64,000 nucleotides of DNA from Macrocystis pyrifera (GCA_031763025.1 JASSKH010000009.1:5462512-5526511), one strand, 5' to 3'. Positions 32,880 to 44,913 are shown, numbered from the stretch's first letter. Numbers and translations are program-made. The notes: a model not told the origin generated them from the letters alone.

Positions 32880-33802
32880 CTTGCCACGGCCAGCGCTTGC
32901 GAACATCTCGACCCCCTCCACCAGAAGCCACCGTAGGACGTCTACAGGTTCCGTTGGACAGGCGACCGACAAACCAACCACACCATTTCGGACGGCAATA
33001 TATCCCGGCCACTCGTAGCCACGATTCCGGCAGACCGGCCCACCTCCGCCGTCATGGTGAGGCATTGCCGCAGGCTCAACCAGGTCGAATCAACGAGCGT
33101 AGCAGGAACCACCGCCATCATCTCGTCCGGCGTCCGATGCAGCGATTCCAGGGAAAGGCCGCGGGGGTACGGGTCGACGTGAGCGTCGGCTTCCTGAACG
33201 ATAGGATTCGAGGAAGGAAACAACGCAGCCAACACTTCCAACGGTGTCAGCAGGGCCGACGCGAGAGAAGCGTGGGGTAACGCGGCGGGAGTAGGAGCCA
33301 CGATCTGCAGCCAAGCTGACAGCCCTAGAGGGCCTTCATGGCCTACAGGATATACCTCTGTCGTAGGGCAGGGTGGTTCGGTCGCCTCGCTCTCTGGTCG
33401 TCTCTCGTCACTGGAGGAGTACCACGCGGCGCACGCTCGAGCCCAGAAGCCCCGGACAACCCGAGAGATGTCAGTCAGCAACCGCCCGCATTCTCCTGCG
33501 GTAGCGGCGGTTTCTCTTGATGTTCGGGTTGAAACGGCGCCGCCGGCCGGCGAAAACGCCGGTGGCGGCGGTAGTATATGCTCCCGTACAGGAGGATGCG
33601 AATGTTGTCCGCGCTGATGGTGTGAGCGACGCGCGTTCCTCGACTGAATCATGATCGGATGCGGTTGAGCAGTAGCAGCAGCCGGTGGCTCCCACCACCA
33701 AAACTTTGTCCACTGCGACGCGTGCGGGTCGTCGTTGTCGCCGTCGTTGCTGGTGCCGATTTTGCCGGCGTGCACATCGGCCGGGGTAGGCTCCGGTGAT
33801 AC
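32880..33802 (-). pseudogene. family exon FE, copy 5 (frameshifted)
   Basis: Acceptor CTTTCCAG, then VSPEPTPADVHAGKIG and SQWTKFWWW, parallel to exon FE1 at 46529 (VPAGLEVDFHEPARSG, RWTRF). Further on, segments ISADNIRILLYGS and FNPNIKRNRRYRRRM match FE1 (NANHIRVLLYGS, INPNSRRNRRIRR) but in other frames. The E end is CPTEPVDVLRWLLVEGVEMF, with donor GTCAGT. Total length (923 nt) is not a multiple of three, against 1236 nt in FE1, and a TGA lies in the E frame. So homology is clear but the frame is broken at least twice. Confidence 0.6.
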
Positions 33803-36094
33803 CTGGAAAGTGGCATCAATAGCGACATTGGCAAAGAAAAAAAGACGTCTCGGTGTAACAATCCCTTTGATCACTTGGGCAACGGTAGGTCGTCTGTCAC
33901 TTTGTTGAGCCCGTGTTTTGTTATTTGCAAGTGTTGAAGCGTTGTTTCATCCCTCGCGGCTTTCTCGTGACGCTTTGGGCAACTACGGGCTTGTTTTGTT
34001 ACGCTGAAGGCTCCAGAAACAAGATTTCGAGGAGTGCGAAATTTTGCCATGAGGTTCGGGGTCACTCGCCCCCAAATGGCCTATACGCTGCAATGCAAAT
34101 GGGGGGTAGCCGCCCCCACCGAACCACCAATCTCAGCGCGCTTCCTACGTTTTTTTGGGACAAACCACTCGTAGCTAGTATATGCCACTCGTGGGTAAAA
34201 ATATGAGGACCGATTGGTATTCGTATTAATGTTTAAATGTACCTTATATTTCCGACCAGATAATGTCTAAACGCTCCTAGTATTTCCGACCAGAGCGGTA
34301 CGGGATGACGTTTGCAGCACGCAGTGAAAAGGGTTTACTCCGTTTTGATTACTTGTATGCGCAACACAGACTCTCGTTTTCCCTCTCAGAGTTACACGAC
34401 AACATGGATATATTGTAAAGAGCGAGGGGGGGAGCGGGGGGGGCTAGTGACATTCGTCACCTGCTTTAGCGGTGTGTAGCAGCGGTGTCGCGCCTCGGTG
34501 AGCCCTACAGTGTGCCCTGGGCCCCCGATCCCCGCACGTGAGCATCGGTCAGATCGACGTCGTGGGGCGGGGTGACGGTAGCAGACGAGGTCGGAGCTGC
34601 TCCCGCCCACAGGCTGTCGACAGTGGCGAAGCGAGCGTTCGTAGTTCCTGGTGACACCCCTCTTTTCTCGGACATGCTGTCGTTTCAGGTTAGGAACGAC
34701 GCATTCATACGGCACCACGACATGACGCACGTCGTAAACGCGACGTCAGAGGACGAACTGTATATACATACTACTGTAGGTATGACCCGAGGGAAGTATA
34801 AAAATGCCGGAATTTCGTGTGCTGGTATTCTGTATCAAGAATGTGTATTAAATACAACTAATAATATTCGTCCGAAGGGATCGGTGATATCGCGCGTATT
34901 CACGTGTGTCTTTTGCGACAAGAAAAGCACACAGAGTTAGCGGTACTGTAGCACTACTGTAGGAATAGTTGCGCGAGTAAGAATCCATGGTGTACATGCT
35001 GCTAACGGCCTGTCTGTGTGTTTGCCTGAGCACTTCTTGTACTGTGCTGGTACTCCAGTACCGTGCATGGAGCGCGAGGGCAAGCTAGACAGCGTTGGTA
35101 TCGATCTGTTGTGAGCACCGCACAACATGCACTACCATGCAGGCTCCTTCAAACTGAAGCAAGAGGCAAAGAGAAACCAAGGGCGTCACATGAGGACATA
35201 GTGTAGAGCAGTAGAAGTAGCTTATCGTCGCCGTTTTTCATTGTGCTGCTGGTGTCGTTCGTACAGTATGCATCCATGCATGCACCATTCACAAGGTTCC
35301 CATCGTCGGACAAATCATCCACAGATAGATCATCTGCAGGTTACCTACTACTGCAGAACCTAACCTGCCCTTCTGAAGTGATGTTCAGGATCTGTATACT
35401 GCAGTACAGATCCAGCTCGTCGAACATGTCCCACGAGACCAGGCAGAACGTACGGCTCCCACCCGGCAACATGAGCTAGATGATCACACAGATCAGGGGC
35501 CTACTGTATGTTTTCCCTGATATATCTATAAATCATGCAGTTGGGATGATCTATCTGACAAATCTGACATATCTGAGACGTCCGATGAGTGAAAGCGTCG
35601 ACGCCACTACATTATTCTCATTAACGAAGCCAGCACCGTGCTTACTTTAGTACCAAAAACACTGCTGTATAGCACATACTACTGTAGTATACTTTCCCGT
35701 ATCAGACAGATGGTATCGCTGTACGTATAGCACACACCTGCGGCTGATGCGCAGGATATGAATGATCTGCACAGGCTTTCGCCGTAGTGTTAATAATGTG
35801 ATCTGCGCAGGGTTGGCGTGTCGTGCCGTCATCATGCGTGCGTCGGGGTCTTGCAAGCACGTTGTACTCTGCTTTAACAATAGCACAATCTTGTGTTATC
35901 TGTACACATATCCACGTCATGATATATGTAGGATATGGGCATGACGACCTGCAATCCTATAGTGTTGATAGTAGCTGGATATACCAGGTACTGTACTTGA
36001 GTCGATACAGAGGTATGATATGAGTGTGTATATTTTACACTTCATACAACCCCCTCACGGGGCAATTATGTTCGTGTGTGTAAAAGATGAGCTA
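33803..36094. other. long stretch without a recognised gene
   Basis: On the plus strand 34572-34690 could be an exon (ADEVGAAPAHRLSTVAKRA, then TPLFSDMLSFQ) before a GTTAGG donor, weak support only. 35300-35590 holds loose GATCATCTG/ATCTGACAAATC repeats like those at 22010 and 51560. Many short near-palindromes (TACTGTAG, TACTGCTGTA) cluster at 35640-35700. Confidence 0.4.
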
Positions 36095-36199
36095 ATACGG
36101 GGGACCATAGTAAATAGGACCTGCGTTACGCACTAAAACTTATATATTTAGCTATTTTTACACACAACATTTGGCCCTATTTACTGTAGTCCCCCGTAA
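36095..36199 (+). mobile_element. MITE copy 12
   Basis: 105 bp, TAAA-type arms, TA on both sides, left end ATACGGGGG. Confidence 0.92.
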
Positions 36200-36547
36200 T
36201 AGGCGACATACTGCTGTAGCTCACACCCGGGAACACGTGTGTGCGACAGCTCTTAGTGTGAAGCAGCCCTCTCCGTCCGTATACACGAACGGGTGGGGAG
36301 GCTCGTAGGACGAAAGACCATCACGGCGGAAATTGTGCTGCGTAGTACCGCACTGTAGCAAGGTGAACAGTCAGCGGTAAACGCCTGTATGTACGATGCC
36401 TCATGAACTACTGTACGTGCCAGGTACCGTAGTCCATGAAAACAAGCCGTGTAGCGGGCGATCGCGGCTCCACAGATCGTTGCCAATTACATTCCCGTCG
36501 TCGTGAAAAACTGCTGATATACGATAGCAACACAAGTTGTGCGACTA

Positions 36548-36652
36548 TTACGGGAGACCATAGTAAATAGGACCAAATACTGTTAGTAAAAACAGGTAAA
36601 TATATATATTTTTGTGTGTACCGTAGATCCTATTTACTATGGTCCTCCGTGA
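36548..36652 (-). mobile_element. MITE copy 13
   Basis: 105 bp, TAAA-type arms, TA on both sides, right end CTCCGTGA. Confidence 0.92.
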
Positions 36653-36739
36653 TACAGTACCACAGGGCGACATCAGCTTCTCAAACATACTCAATCGGTT
36701 AGCCTTCATGCCTCGCCTATGTGTGTGCTTGTGTGTTCG

Positions 36740-36840
36740 CACTCAACTGTTCTCCCTGCCCACCGACATCCGGTACACCCAGTGTCCGTGCTGCTTATTT
36801 GTCCAGCGGGAGAGATACAAGCCTTGTGGTCACGAACTAG
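36740..36840 (+). CDS. RING-like zinc-binding exon fragment
   Basis: The plus strand reads DIRYTQCPCCLFVQRERYKP, then CGHEL, and ends at a consensus donor (AG|GTATGT at 36841). The spacing C-x2-C-x10-C-x-H resembles the first half of a RING finger. The remaining zinc ligands would lie in another exon, which I did not find. Related sequence occurs at 8003-8080 (with a stop) and on the minus strand at 39100-39200 (frame altered). A gene fragment copied by transposons is possible. Confidence 0.35.
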
Positions 36841-37284
36841 GTATGTTACTATTAATAGACAGACATAGGGAGATTGGACAAAATGCAACGCCATGCCAGC
36901 GTGCTGGATACGAAAACACAACATGGTACAAGCCAGTAAAAGCAGATAAACTGCAGGACAGTTCGTAGCAAACCAGACAAACGGCAGGTGGTGCACTGGA
37001 CAATAGTAGTGCTCCGAAGTTCCCCTAGGAAACCGCTGACCGCACGCTGGCGAGATGATCTGCGGCTGCGGCTCTGTCGGGCATAGAGCCGTTTCCCCGT
37101 CAACTCCCATGCGAGGCGATCGGTCGTGTGTTTGTGTGTTGACTTGCGGATGTGTATCGTGTGGGAACCTTGAGCTGTGACGATCGTACAAGATCTTGAG
37201 GATGTTTCGTTGGTGATAATTTTTCAAAATATGTACCAGGTAGCTTCACAAAAAAAAACAGAACAGAGCCAGTACTACTACTGT

Positions 37285-37520
37285 TGCGCAGCTCCGATCT
37301 TAGCCTATGTGCCGTAGATCTACTGTGCCGGGAAAGATCTACTGGCTGTAACTGGACCTAGAGACCTTTAGTGAGTGGTAGGCTTCCCGGTGTACTCGTA
37401 CCCGGTATCCGGATCACCCGCCGCGTTTTGTGTATCCCCACCACCAGCAGACAAACATTTGTGCAAAACAAGAAAGAGCCGTACGTATGATACCGCTCGC
37501 GCCCGGGCTCCGATCTTAGC
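37285..37520 (+). repeat. 220-bp direct duplication, left copy
   Basis: Shares GATCTACTG, CTGTAACTGGACC, GAGACCTTTAGTGAGTGGTA, CACCAGCAGACAAACATT and CGCTCGCGCCCGGGCT with 37850-38065; the SINE copy 3 lies between them. Confidence 0.85.
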
Positions 37521-37524
37521 CTAC

Positions 37525-37842
37525 GTTTTTTTTTTTTTGTTTCTTCATCACTTTTACTTTCCAGGCCACTCGTAGGAGGTTTTACCCTCGACGATCTTCT
37601 GGACAAGCCGTGGTCACAGGTGTCGTTCCTTCTCCCCCCCGGTACGTACCTTTATTTTTTGTCGCGCACAGGGTTCAGCATTCCCACTGCTCGTCGATTT
37701 TCATCGAATATAGCCAACTCACGCTTTCGCGCTTTCGGCTTATCAATTTTTTGTGCAAGAAAAAATCCCTACGAGCATGCACTCGGTGAGACTTGAACCC
37801 ACGAAATTGATCTTGACAGGCACGCGGACCACCTCCCAAGCC
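37525..37842 (-). mobile_element. tRNA-derived SINE copy 3
   Basis: Full body, box B intact at 37785-37799, head readable to CCAAGCC, T14 tail on the plus strand at 37525-37538. Shared sequence with copy 4 extends some 16 nt beyond the box A side (CGGG.ACGCCGG), suggesting the true 5' end is there. Confidence 0.85.
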
Positions 37843-37849
37843 ACCGGGC

Positions 37850-38065
37850 ACGCCGGTATGTGCCGCGGATCTACTCTGTGAAAGATCTACTGACTGTAAC
37901 TGGACCTACTATTAATAATAGAGACCTTTAGTGAGTGGTAGGCTCCCCGATGTGCTCGTACCCGGTATCTGAATCACCCGCCGCGTTTGGTATATCCCCA
38001 CCACCAGCAGACAAACATTCGTGCAAAAAAAGAGCCGTGTCGTACCGCTCGCGCCCGGGCTGAAG
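37850..38065 (+). repeat. 220-bp direct duplication, right copy
   Basis: Matches 37285-37520 with an extra 12 nt forming the near-palindrome CTATTAATAATAG after ACTGGACC. Confidence 0.85.
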
Positions 38066-38424
38066 CGTGTGTGCTACGAGAGCCGTGTCTTACGTATCAA
38101 GCGGCTCCAAACCGAGCAAGTTCGTGTGCAGGATGTATCATACGTGTCATACAGATCCCAACGGCTACTTTGAAGAAGACGATGTGCAGCTCATACCAGC
38201 TCCCACCCGCGCGTACATGTGTGTGTGCAAGAGCTGTACCGTACCCACACGGCACACCTTTGGTAGATCGCGAGATCAGGAAATGTTTTAGGTACCCATA
38301 TGTGGTACGTATGATACGGCGTGCGTACGGAGTATCATACCAGGTGCAATATACTGGTAACCGCATCAATATCGGTTTTCGATTACCGAAATATCAATAT
38401 CGGTTTTCGATTAGCGAAATATCG

Positions 38425-38652
38425 ATATCGGGATCGGGATCGGGATTGGATTGGGATAGATATCGGGATCGCGATCGAGATCAGGATCGGGATCGCGATC
38501 GGGATTGGGGATCGGGGTCGGGATCGGGATCGGGATCGGGATCGGGATCGGAATCGGGATCGGGATCGGGATCGGGATCGGGATCGGGATCGGGATCGGG
38601 ATCGGAATCGGGATCAAGATCGGGATCGGGATCGGGGTCGAGATCGAGATCA
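38425..38652. repeat. (GGGATC)n minisatellite
   Basis: Around thirty units of GGGATC with variants (GGAATC, GCGATC, GAGATC). It is open in several frames on both strands (GSGSGS, RDRDRD, GIGIGI, PDPDPD), so the 327-codon frame over it is not evidence of a gene. Confidence 0.95.
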
Positions 38653-38828
38653 AGATTGACAATGAGAATCTGCTCGAGATCGAGTTCAACATCGGGAACA
38701 AGATCCGAGATCAGGGTCAAGCTCGAGATCGAGCGATCGAATCGACAATCGATTTTATACTTTTCTCTGTACATAACTGTTTCAAGTAAAATACGTAAAA
38801 AAAACGTACACGTAGGGACGGCGGCGGC

Positions 38829-39099
38829 TCACGTGTCATCGTCAGCAGCGAGTTCCCACGCGGCGGCAGAAGTCCGTGTAGGCCTCCTGCCTAGAAACGG
38901 TAGTACGGCGGCAGACGTCGGGGTGAAGGCCTTCGGTATCCTCATCCTTTCCACGCTGTCGAAGTACTGAAGGAAACAAGCAAGAGAGAGAGAAGTCGTA
39001 CGTAGCGGCAAGGAGGTTTCAAGTTTTGCTCCCACGTAAACCTTGCCAAATCGATTTTCGACTAAAAATCTGCGCGTGCGCGCCAGCGAGATGCTTACC
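38829..39099 (-). CDS. possible two-exon gene end, unknown
   Basis: A terminal exon on the minus strand (38966-38829) follows acceptor CCTTCAG and encodes YFDSVERMRIPKAFTPTSAA, VLPFLGRRPTRTSAAAWEL and AADDDT before a stop (46 codons with stop). An upstream piece ends at donor GTAAGC (39093-39098) after RWLIWQ, phase 0, compatible with the terminal exon. Upstream of that the DNA resembles the RING-like exon at 36740, but in a shifted frame. No family recognised. Confidence 0.35.
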
Positions 39100-39199
39100 T
39101 GCCAAATTAACCAGCGGGATTGCTCCATAACAAGTACATCTCGCAATTCGCGAGGATGAGAAAGAAACAGCACGGACACTGGGTGTGCTGGATATCGAT

Positions 39200-41393
39200 G
39201 GCGGGTACTTACTACTTACTGTAGAAAGGACGGTCTAATTTAACAGTGCGATGATATTATATATATATGAACACAGGGACACACACCAGACGGGGGAGCG
39301 ATGCCGTGCCGCGAGCAGTAGTACCGGGAGTCAAGAAGAGAGGCAATCCGATGTGCAGGAAGATGACACTGCCACAACCGCGGCACACATGAGAGACCAA
39401 CCAACACTCTCGAGAAGAAGAGTGATCGCGCTGCTCGTTGTCGCGCGCGAGGCTTTAGAAAATAAAAGTTACCACCTGGTACAAGTTTATTAGTCACTGT
39501 GCGCTGTAGTAATAAAACAGGAGGACGAATACACCTTTATACTGTAGTAAGGTGTAATCGAAACGGCGGTCGGTCGAGCAGATGGCTGGGAGTCTCGTCG
39601 GCTCTACTCGCAAGGCCAACATAGCTCACATATCAAACAAAGCAGCAGCAGCAGCAGCAGGATTAGTAGCTGTGGGAGTCGTTCCGCGCAAGTTTTGATT
39701 GAGCATCTCGATGCGCTTACCACGCGCTGACAAACGCGGGAGGGCTCGACCGCGCCCAAAAATAAACACCACGGGGCGAAACAACGTATTTTTAGACTCC
39801 CGCTAGCGAGGCCCTTTGCCACGAACACACGAATTATTGGTGTTCTAACTTACTGTAGGTGTGTTGAAAGTAAGTGTGTGTAGAACAGGTCAGGTCTCGT
39901 ACTATGCCCGCCGTACGTACAGTCCACAGGTTTTGCGGTGTGATGAGGCGATAGCGGTAACAGCACACCAGATTGTCGGATGATTCAGCTGATATCAATC
40001 AGAATCTGATGATGAGGTTCACTTTTTTCCTGGTGAACCCCTGGAGCGCTGGCGGGAAAGAAAGCGTTTTGTGTGTTCTGGGGGTGGGTGCGGGCGAGAC
40101 GGAGGTGTGTGTGCGGTCGATCAGGTTCTTGCCGAGTGAGTGCTCCTACAAAAAAGAAAGAAATTTTTAGTGCACGTGCATACGCTCAAATGGTCCGAAC
40201 TGCCGAAAACACACGCAAGGAAAAATCGAATTCCTCGTTTTCTATTTTGACGGACTCGGCACGAATCAACTGTTTGTATACTGCTTGTAGTAGTGTCACA
40301 ACGGCAGATCCCCCAAGGCAGAAAGGTTACGCCGAGGTGTGTCACAGGCTGTAAATTGATGCCCCGAGGGGGTTGTCGATGTAGAGAAAACAACCCGCAG
40401 GTCATATCGTCATCACCGCCCAACCCCCCCCCCTCCCAGTCCCCACCCCCCTCACAAAAAAATCACCTTCTTCTCTGTCCACAGCTATTATTACCCACCC
40501 TCTTGTACTTAAAAGTCAACACCATCAAATCAGCGCGGAGGAAGACTACTAGTCCAGACCTGTGGCGCTTTTTCGCTACTACAACCGGCCTCAAGACCTC
40601 GACGCGAGGAGACGGAGACACCGCGCTTTACACGATCGAATCGGTCTACAAGGAAAAGAACCGCCCTTTTCCAGAGGCTTCACAGCAAAAAGGTGGGAAC
40701 AAAAAAACTACTACTACTATTAATACTACTAACTACTGTACTAAAAGTGATGCGGTACTACTGATTTACAGCAGCGACATGATGAGGACAACACGGCAAA
40801 AAAAGTAAGACGCTTCGCGCGAAAGTCTCAGCATTTAACACTGCTACTACCGAACGTTTTCTGCCCACGCGCCCGAGGTCGATCCCTTCCACTCTCCCTC
40901 TCCTTCCCTCTCTCTCCCCCCCACAACAGCGAGATTCGCGCTCCCGGTCGACCCTACTTACCCGCGAGAGGCGTATTCAATTTACCTGTGAAAAACCTAT
41001 TGAAAAGGAAAATACTCGCACTCGCACATTTCGGGAGTCGTGTGTGCTGAAAAGTTCTCGTCTATATAGACGCATACTGCACGACTACTACTGCGGCTGC
41101 TGCTCTGTTCGAGGCGTGTGGGTTTACGGCGGAGCATTCGTACCGTTGTTGTATACTATAGATAGATACAGGTTTCTTTTCCGCCGCGGATATGTAGATA
41201 GAGTCAGTCGTCGAGAGTCCCAGTCCTCTGCCCGCCAACTCGAACAGCCGTCTTTTTTTGCTTGAGTATAGTACTGTACTGCTGCTGCTGTTGCTGTACA
41301 CAGCAGTACCCCGGTACCTGGTGTACTACAGTATACTGTATCATCACACTTACTTGCAGTAGCACTGGTATACCACAGGTAAAAGGCCTAATA
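39200..41393. other. no confident gene
   Basis: A possible exon at 40485-40693 follows a good acceptor (CTGTCCACAG) and ends at AAAAAG|GTGGGA: it reads WRFFATTTGLKTSTRGDGDT and IESVYKEKNRPFPEASQQK. 41265-41345 is packed with short palindromes (TACTGTACTG, TGTACACAGCAGTA, CCGGTACCTGG). CAG run at 39639-39660. Confidence 0.35.
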
Positions 41394-41546
41394 ATGGCTT
41401 GTCTTTCCGAAACTCGTTGTTATTGGTTTCGGGCGTGGTTAGACATCACTTCCGGCACAATCGTGTCGCTTCTGCTTGTCCTCCTGACTGTCGGTCTTGG
41501 GGTCGGTCTCCCCGCGCTGCTGACCGCACTGTGCGCACTGCTGTAG
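41394..41546 (+). CDS. short hydrophobic ORF
   Basis: 50 codons from ATG to TAG, beginning MACLSETRCYWFRAWLDI and followed by one strongly hydrophobic stretch (TIVSLLLVLLTVGLGVGLPA). It could be a single-pass peptide or an exon of a membrane protein; no further support. Confidence 0.2.
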   Translation: MACLSETRCYWFRAWLDITSGTIVSLLLVLLTVGLGVGLPALLTALCALL

Positions 41547-41841
41547 TTCGGCCGATAAACGCACCTCGCTCGATTTTTCCATGCAGCACGCAAAAAAAAA
41601 AGGCAATCAAAAAAGAAAAATCGGTTTCGTGGGTTCTGATGATGTACGATTACATGGGGGCTGTGAACAGTTTTTTTTCTCCATCATGCTACAGTTACAT
41701 ATTATTGTACAGTCAACAAACACTACAGAGCAGCAGAGTCCCCTTCTCTATTCGCACTGCATTTCGTCCATGCGCACTGATACTTTCTTTGCGGACAGGA
41801 CGCACAGCAGAAGAAGCACGTACGACCGGAAAGAAGTTACG

Positions 41842-41963
41842 ATGAGGGTGCTAGGCTTCACATCGGCGTCCACCGCAGGGCTGTTGCTGCTCGGAACGGG
41901 ACTCACTGAGACACGAACAACGTCTTCTGCCGCACCACGCGGTGACCAGGCCAATGACACATG
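41842..41963 (+). CDS. possible first exon with signal peptide
   Basis: ATG start, then MRVLGFTSASTAGLLLLGTG, LTETRTTSSAAPRGDQAND, ending at a GTGAGA donor. The n-h-c layout looks like a signal peptide with a cleavage-like SSAA. No downstream exon could be assigned. Confidence 0.25.
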
Positions 41964-42965
41964 GTGAGAGATACTGCTGCTGCTGCTGCTGCTAGGGTAT
42001 GCCTGCTGCCGTTTTCGAAATCATACATAATCGTGTTTTCATTTGAACAAATTACCGTACCTGGTGCCTTACAATAGAAGGAAGTACCTGTGCGTGGTTA
42101 CTACAGTACTGCTGTACATACTGCACAAAATACTGTTGTACGAGGTACTATTAATAGTTGGGTATCCGGGTATCTGACACTTTGAAATGCCTGGCTGTGG
42201 TTGGCTTTTTTTTTGTCCGTCTTGTGTGGTCTCGTTTTTGTCGTGTCTCGTGCCTCGTGGCGTGTCCGTGTCTGTCGTCACACCGTCGTATCCCTTCTCC
42301 GACCCCCGAGCCAAACCTCTCCTCTCTCCTCTCGCCTCCCTTTATCTCTGTCTAGGTTCGATACGTAGGTTACTTCCACTATCAATAAAATCAACACCAA
42401 AACCGACACCAACGAGACCAACACCAACACCAACACCGGCCGATACCAACATTATTTGCGGTACCTCTCTGTTGTTGTGCTGCACACGATCGTGAATCAC
42501 AACCCACGTCATCAGTCGTCGCAATGCTTTTATCGTTGCGTCGCCGTATCGTCGACCGTCGACCGTCGACCGTCGAATCGTCGCCGAATCGAATCGATTT
42601 TTTTGGGTGCAACAGACACACGTATACTGCTGTGCGACAATCAGGTATGTATATGTTCGGTGTTCGGTAACGATGCTATTATTTTAGATTTTAGAGACGG
42701 TAAAAATGAGCGACCGGAAATGATGGAACGGAGGTATTTACAAGAAAAAACAGTACGAACTGTACGTGTAGTCGTCGAGATGAAACAACGGTTAATCTCA
42801 GAAGTACGACGACAGTTTGAAGGCAAAGTCGGCATCACGACGAATATCGCGGCTAATCGACGGTACTACCCGCGGTTGAACGGCGGTAATCGCGTCAGTC
42901 AGTGCGACGATAACCAACCGTAGTTTTTTTTTCTAAAACGTAGAGTTCCCTTTTTGAACCCTCAT
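41964..42965. other. no confident gene
   Basis: CTG run at 41973-41990. Short palindromes at 42100-42160. A plus-strand frame at 42456-42923 has a charged, protein-like end (ILDFRDGKNERPEMMERRYL, VVVEMKQRLISEVRRQFEGK) but lacks a motif or clear splice site. Confidence 0.35.
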
Positions 42966-43045
42966 TAGAACCGCAGTCCCGTTCTGGGGAGAAACTACTC
43001 AAAAATTGTGTGGTTTGCCCCTTAAACGGGACTACTGCGGTTCTC
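42966..43045. repeat. palindromic element, second family, copy 1
   Basis: Inverted arms AGAACCGCAGTCCCGTTCTG and its inverse CGGGACTACTGCGGTTCT around about 40 nt. Related to copies at 54517, 56876 and 62036. Confidence 0.7.
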
Positions 43046-43100
43046 AATGGTATTAACGCCAGCAACGTCGCGATGTGCTGTGCCAGGCAGAAATGTGTGT

Positions 43101-43200
43101 ATTAATAGTATGCTGAATAATGCCGTGTGCGTTCCAAAGCAACGTTGGGGCTGCTGCGGTGGTAGGCAGTGCAGTCCCTCGTGTAGCGCCTGTCGTGCCG
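43101..43200 (+). CDS. possible cysteine-rich exon
   Basis: Plus strand reads NNAVCVPKQRWGCCGGRQC, SPSCSACRAG up to a GTATGT donor at 43201. Seven cysteines in about 25 residues suggest a disulfide-rich peptide, but no start or partner exon is known and chance is not excluded. Confidence 0.2.
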
Positions 43201-43318
43201 GTATGTATGCGCCAGCAGAAAATATACCGTCACGCCAGCGGCAAACGGCACACCATATGCCCCGCACACTACCATGCATTGTGGGCTATATCCTTGGCAA
43301 GGAATTACATACCAGGTA

Positions 43319-43472
43319 TAGAATACGCGCATTCGGCTTGTCGCACCACTCGTAACATTCAGTAAAAATGGAATAGAGACGAGACGTATTACTACGCAGC
43401 TTGGAAAGTTGAGTATCAACTACTTAATCAGTCGAACTCACAGCTGACGTATTTCATTATTTTATAAAATAG
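43319..43472 (+). repeat. 130-bp conserved repeat, copy 1
   Basis: Shares AAAAATGGAATA, ACGCAGCTTG, AAAGTTGAGTATCAACTA, TTAATCAGTCG and ACTCACAGCTGACGTATTTC with copies at 48624 and 61626. This copy has an extra CTA in GTATTACTACGCAG. Confidence 0.85.
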
Positions 43473-44463
43473 TGGTCAGTCCCAAGTGTGCCAGATGAAT
43501 TCGCAGGCATTTTAATAAACGGGCCGCCGCCACTCCTCAACCGCTACTGTATGTAATCCGACAACTGTTCACATCACCAGGGAGGGGCGAGCGTCAGAAT
43601 GCCCATGTGGAGCTGTTTCAAGCAAATAACTGTTACAGGATGTACGAGGCATATAGCCCCTGTTTTTTCGCAGCGTTTCGTTCAAAAACAAGTACTGATT
43701 TCCCTGGGGTTTTGTCAGTCCTAATTTTTGTTTTCTAATTCCTGTTTTCCCTAGTTTTATTTCTTCAACAGCCTTCGTACGTCAACCGTTCCTGTTTCTG
43801 TGCCCTCTGTTCGATTTCCTGGTTTTTTCTTCTTTTTTCCCGTTTTTGTTTTTGCTATTTTTCGTCCGTTAATCTTCGCTTTTCAAAAAACAAATAAAGG
43901 GAGATCAGGGGGCAAGTTATTCGAGAAATATTGGCCCCTTGCACCCACGCTTTAGGGAATAAACTGCCTCGAATTGCTGCGGGGTCCTTTCCTTCAGAAC
44001 TGCTCCCACGCACATTTTCGGGGAGCAAACTAGAGCGGTATGTATTTTCGAAGAACCGGTGTGGTTCATCGTAAATTTCCCGATTTTCCCCGATTTTCCT
44101 GGTTTAATTTTCCTGATTTACGTACCTCTGTACAGTATGCACCTCTATTGTTGTGGGCTTCACGAAAGGAGAAAAAAATCATATGTACCTGGTACCACGT
44201 ACCTGGTAATGGGCATTCCTGATTTTGTTTTGCCCTCTCTGCTCACTTCCCTGATTTGGGGACGACGTTCCTTGTTTGTTCAATGTGACATCATAAGTTT
44301 CGCAGCAGGTACGTGCGTAGAAAGGAGTGCAAAACCCCACAATTCCAACTCGCCCGGCAAACACCCCAACACACGTATACAAACGACGTTACCCATGTTC
44401 CGCAGTATCATATGCTGGTGCGCCGTGTGCTAAAAGGTGGCTCTTCCAACCACTTTAAAGCAG
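43473..44463. other. no recognised gene
   Basis: T-rich stretches at 43660-43890. No exon or repeat recognised. Confidence 0.4.
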
Positions 44464-44737
44464 GTCTCAGCGTAAGTTGTTCACCACGCTCACCGATGCC
44501 GGTATTATGGCCAAGACTGGCAACACGCCAGCAGGGTCCGCTGCAACTCCCCCTCCCCCCTTCGTCAGCGAGCACGAATCGGCCACCGACGGAACCGCCG
44601 GGGACACCGCCGAGGTTCAGAGCACACCCGAGGCCTTCGGTTGGCTGCCGCACTCGATGCCGATGACGCGCGAAGCCGCAACGAGGAGCCGTGTCGACAA
44701 CTTCGAGTTCGCGAGCAGCCTCTACACTTTTCGAGAG
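44464..44737 (+). CDS. family exon G (candidate 5' exon of plus-strand gene)
   Basis: 274 nt after acceptor AAAGCAG, donor GTGGGT, entering with one leftover base and leaving in phase 0. It encodes KLFTTLTDAGIMAKTGNT, a proline/alanine-rich acidic part, then EAFGWLPHSMPMTREAATRS and DNFEFASSLYTFRE. The phase matches exon FE1 at 46529, which also starts in phase 0. No second copy of this exon was found in the window. An internal ATG (44507) could be the real start, in which case this would be exon 1. Function unknown. Confidence 0.45.
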
Positions 44738-44913
44738 GTGGGTGCAGCATGCCGGTGGGACACCCCCGATTAGATCAGATCATATCCACCTGGTGAGTAG
44801 ATAACAACGGCTGACCAACAATGGGTAGAAGTCGGAGGGGAACCTACCGTGGGACACCCAGCGTGCCTCTGTACTCTATTTTGAGAGTTTAAAGCACTTA
44901 GAAGCTAAAACTA

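Noticed and set aside
37987-38970. 327-codon frame rich in GSGS
   Set aside because: It runs through the GGGATC minisatellite, which is open in many frames on both strands.
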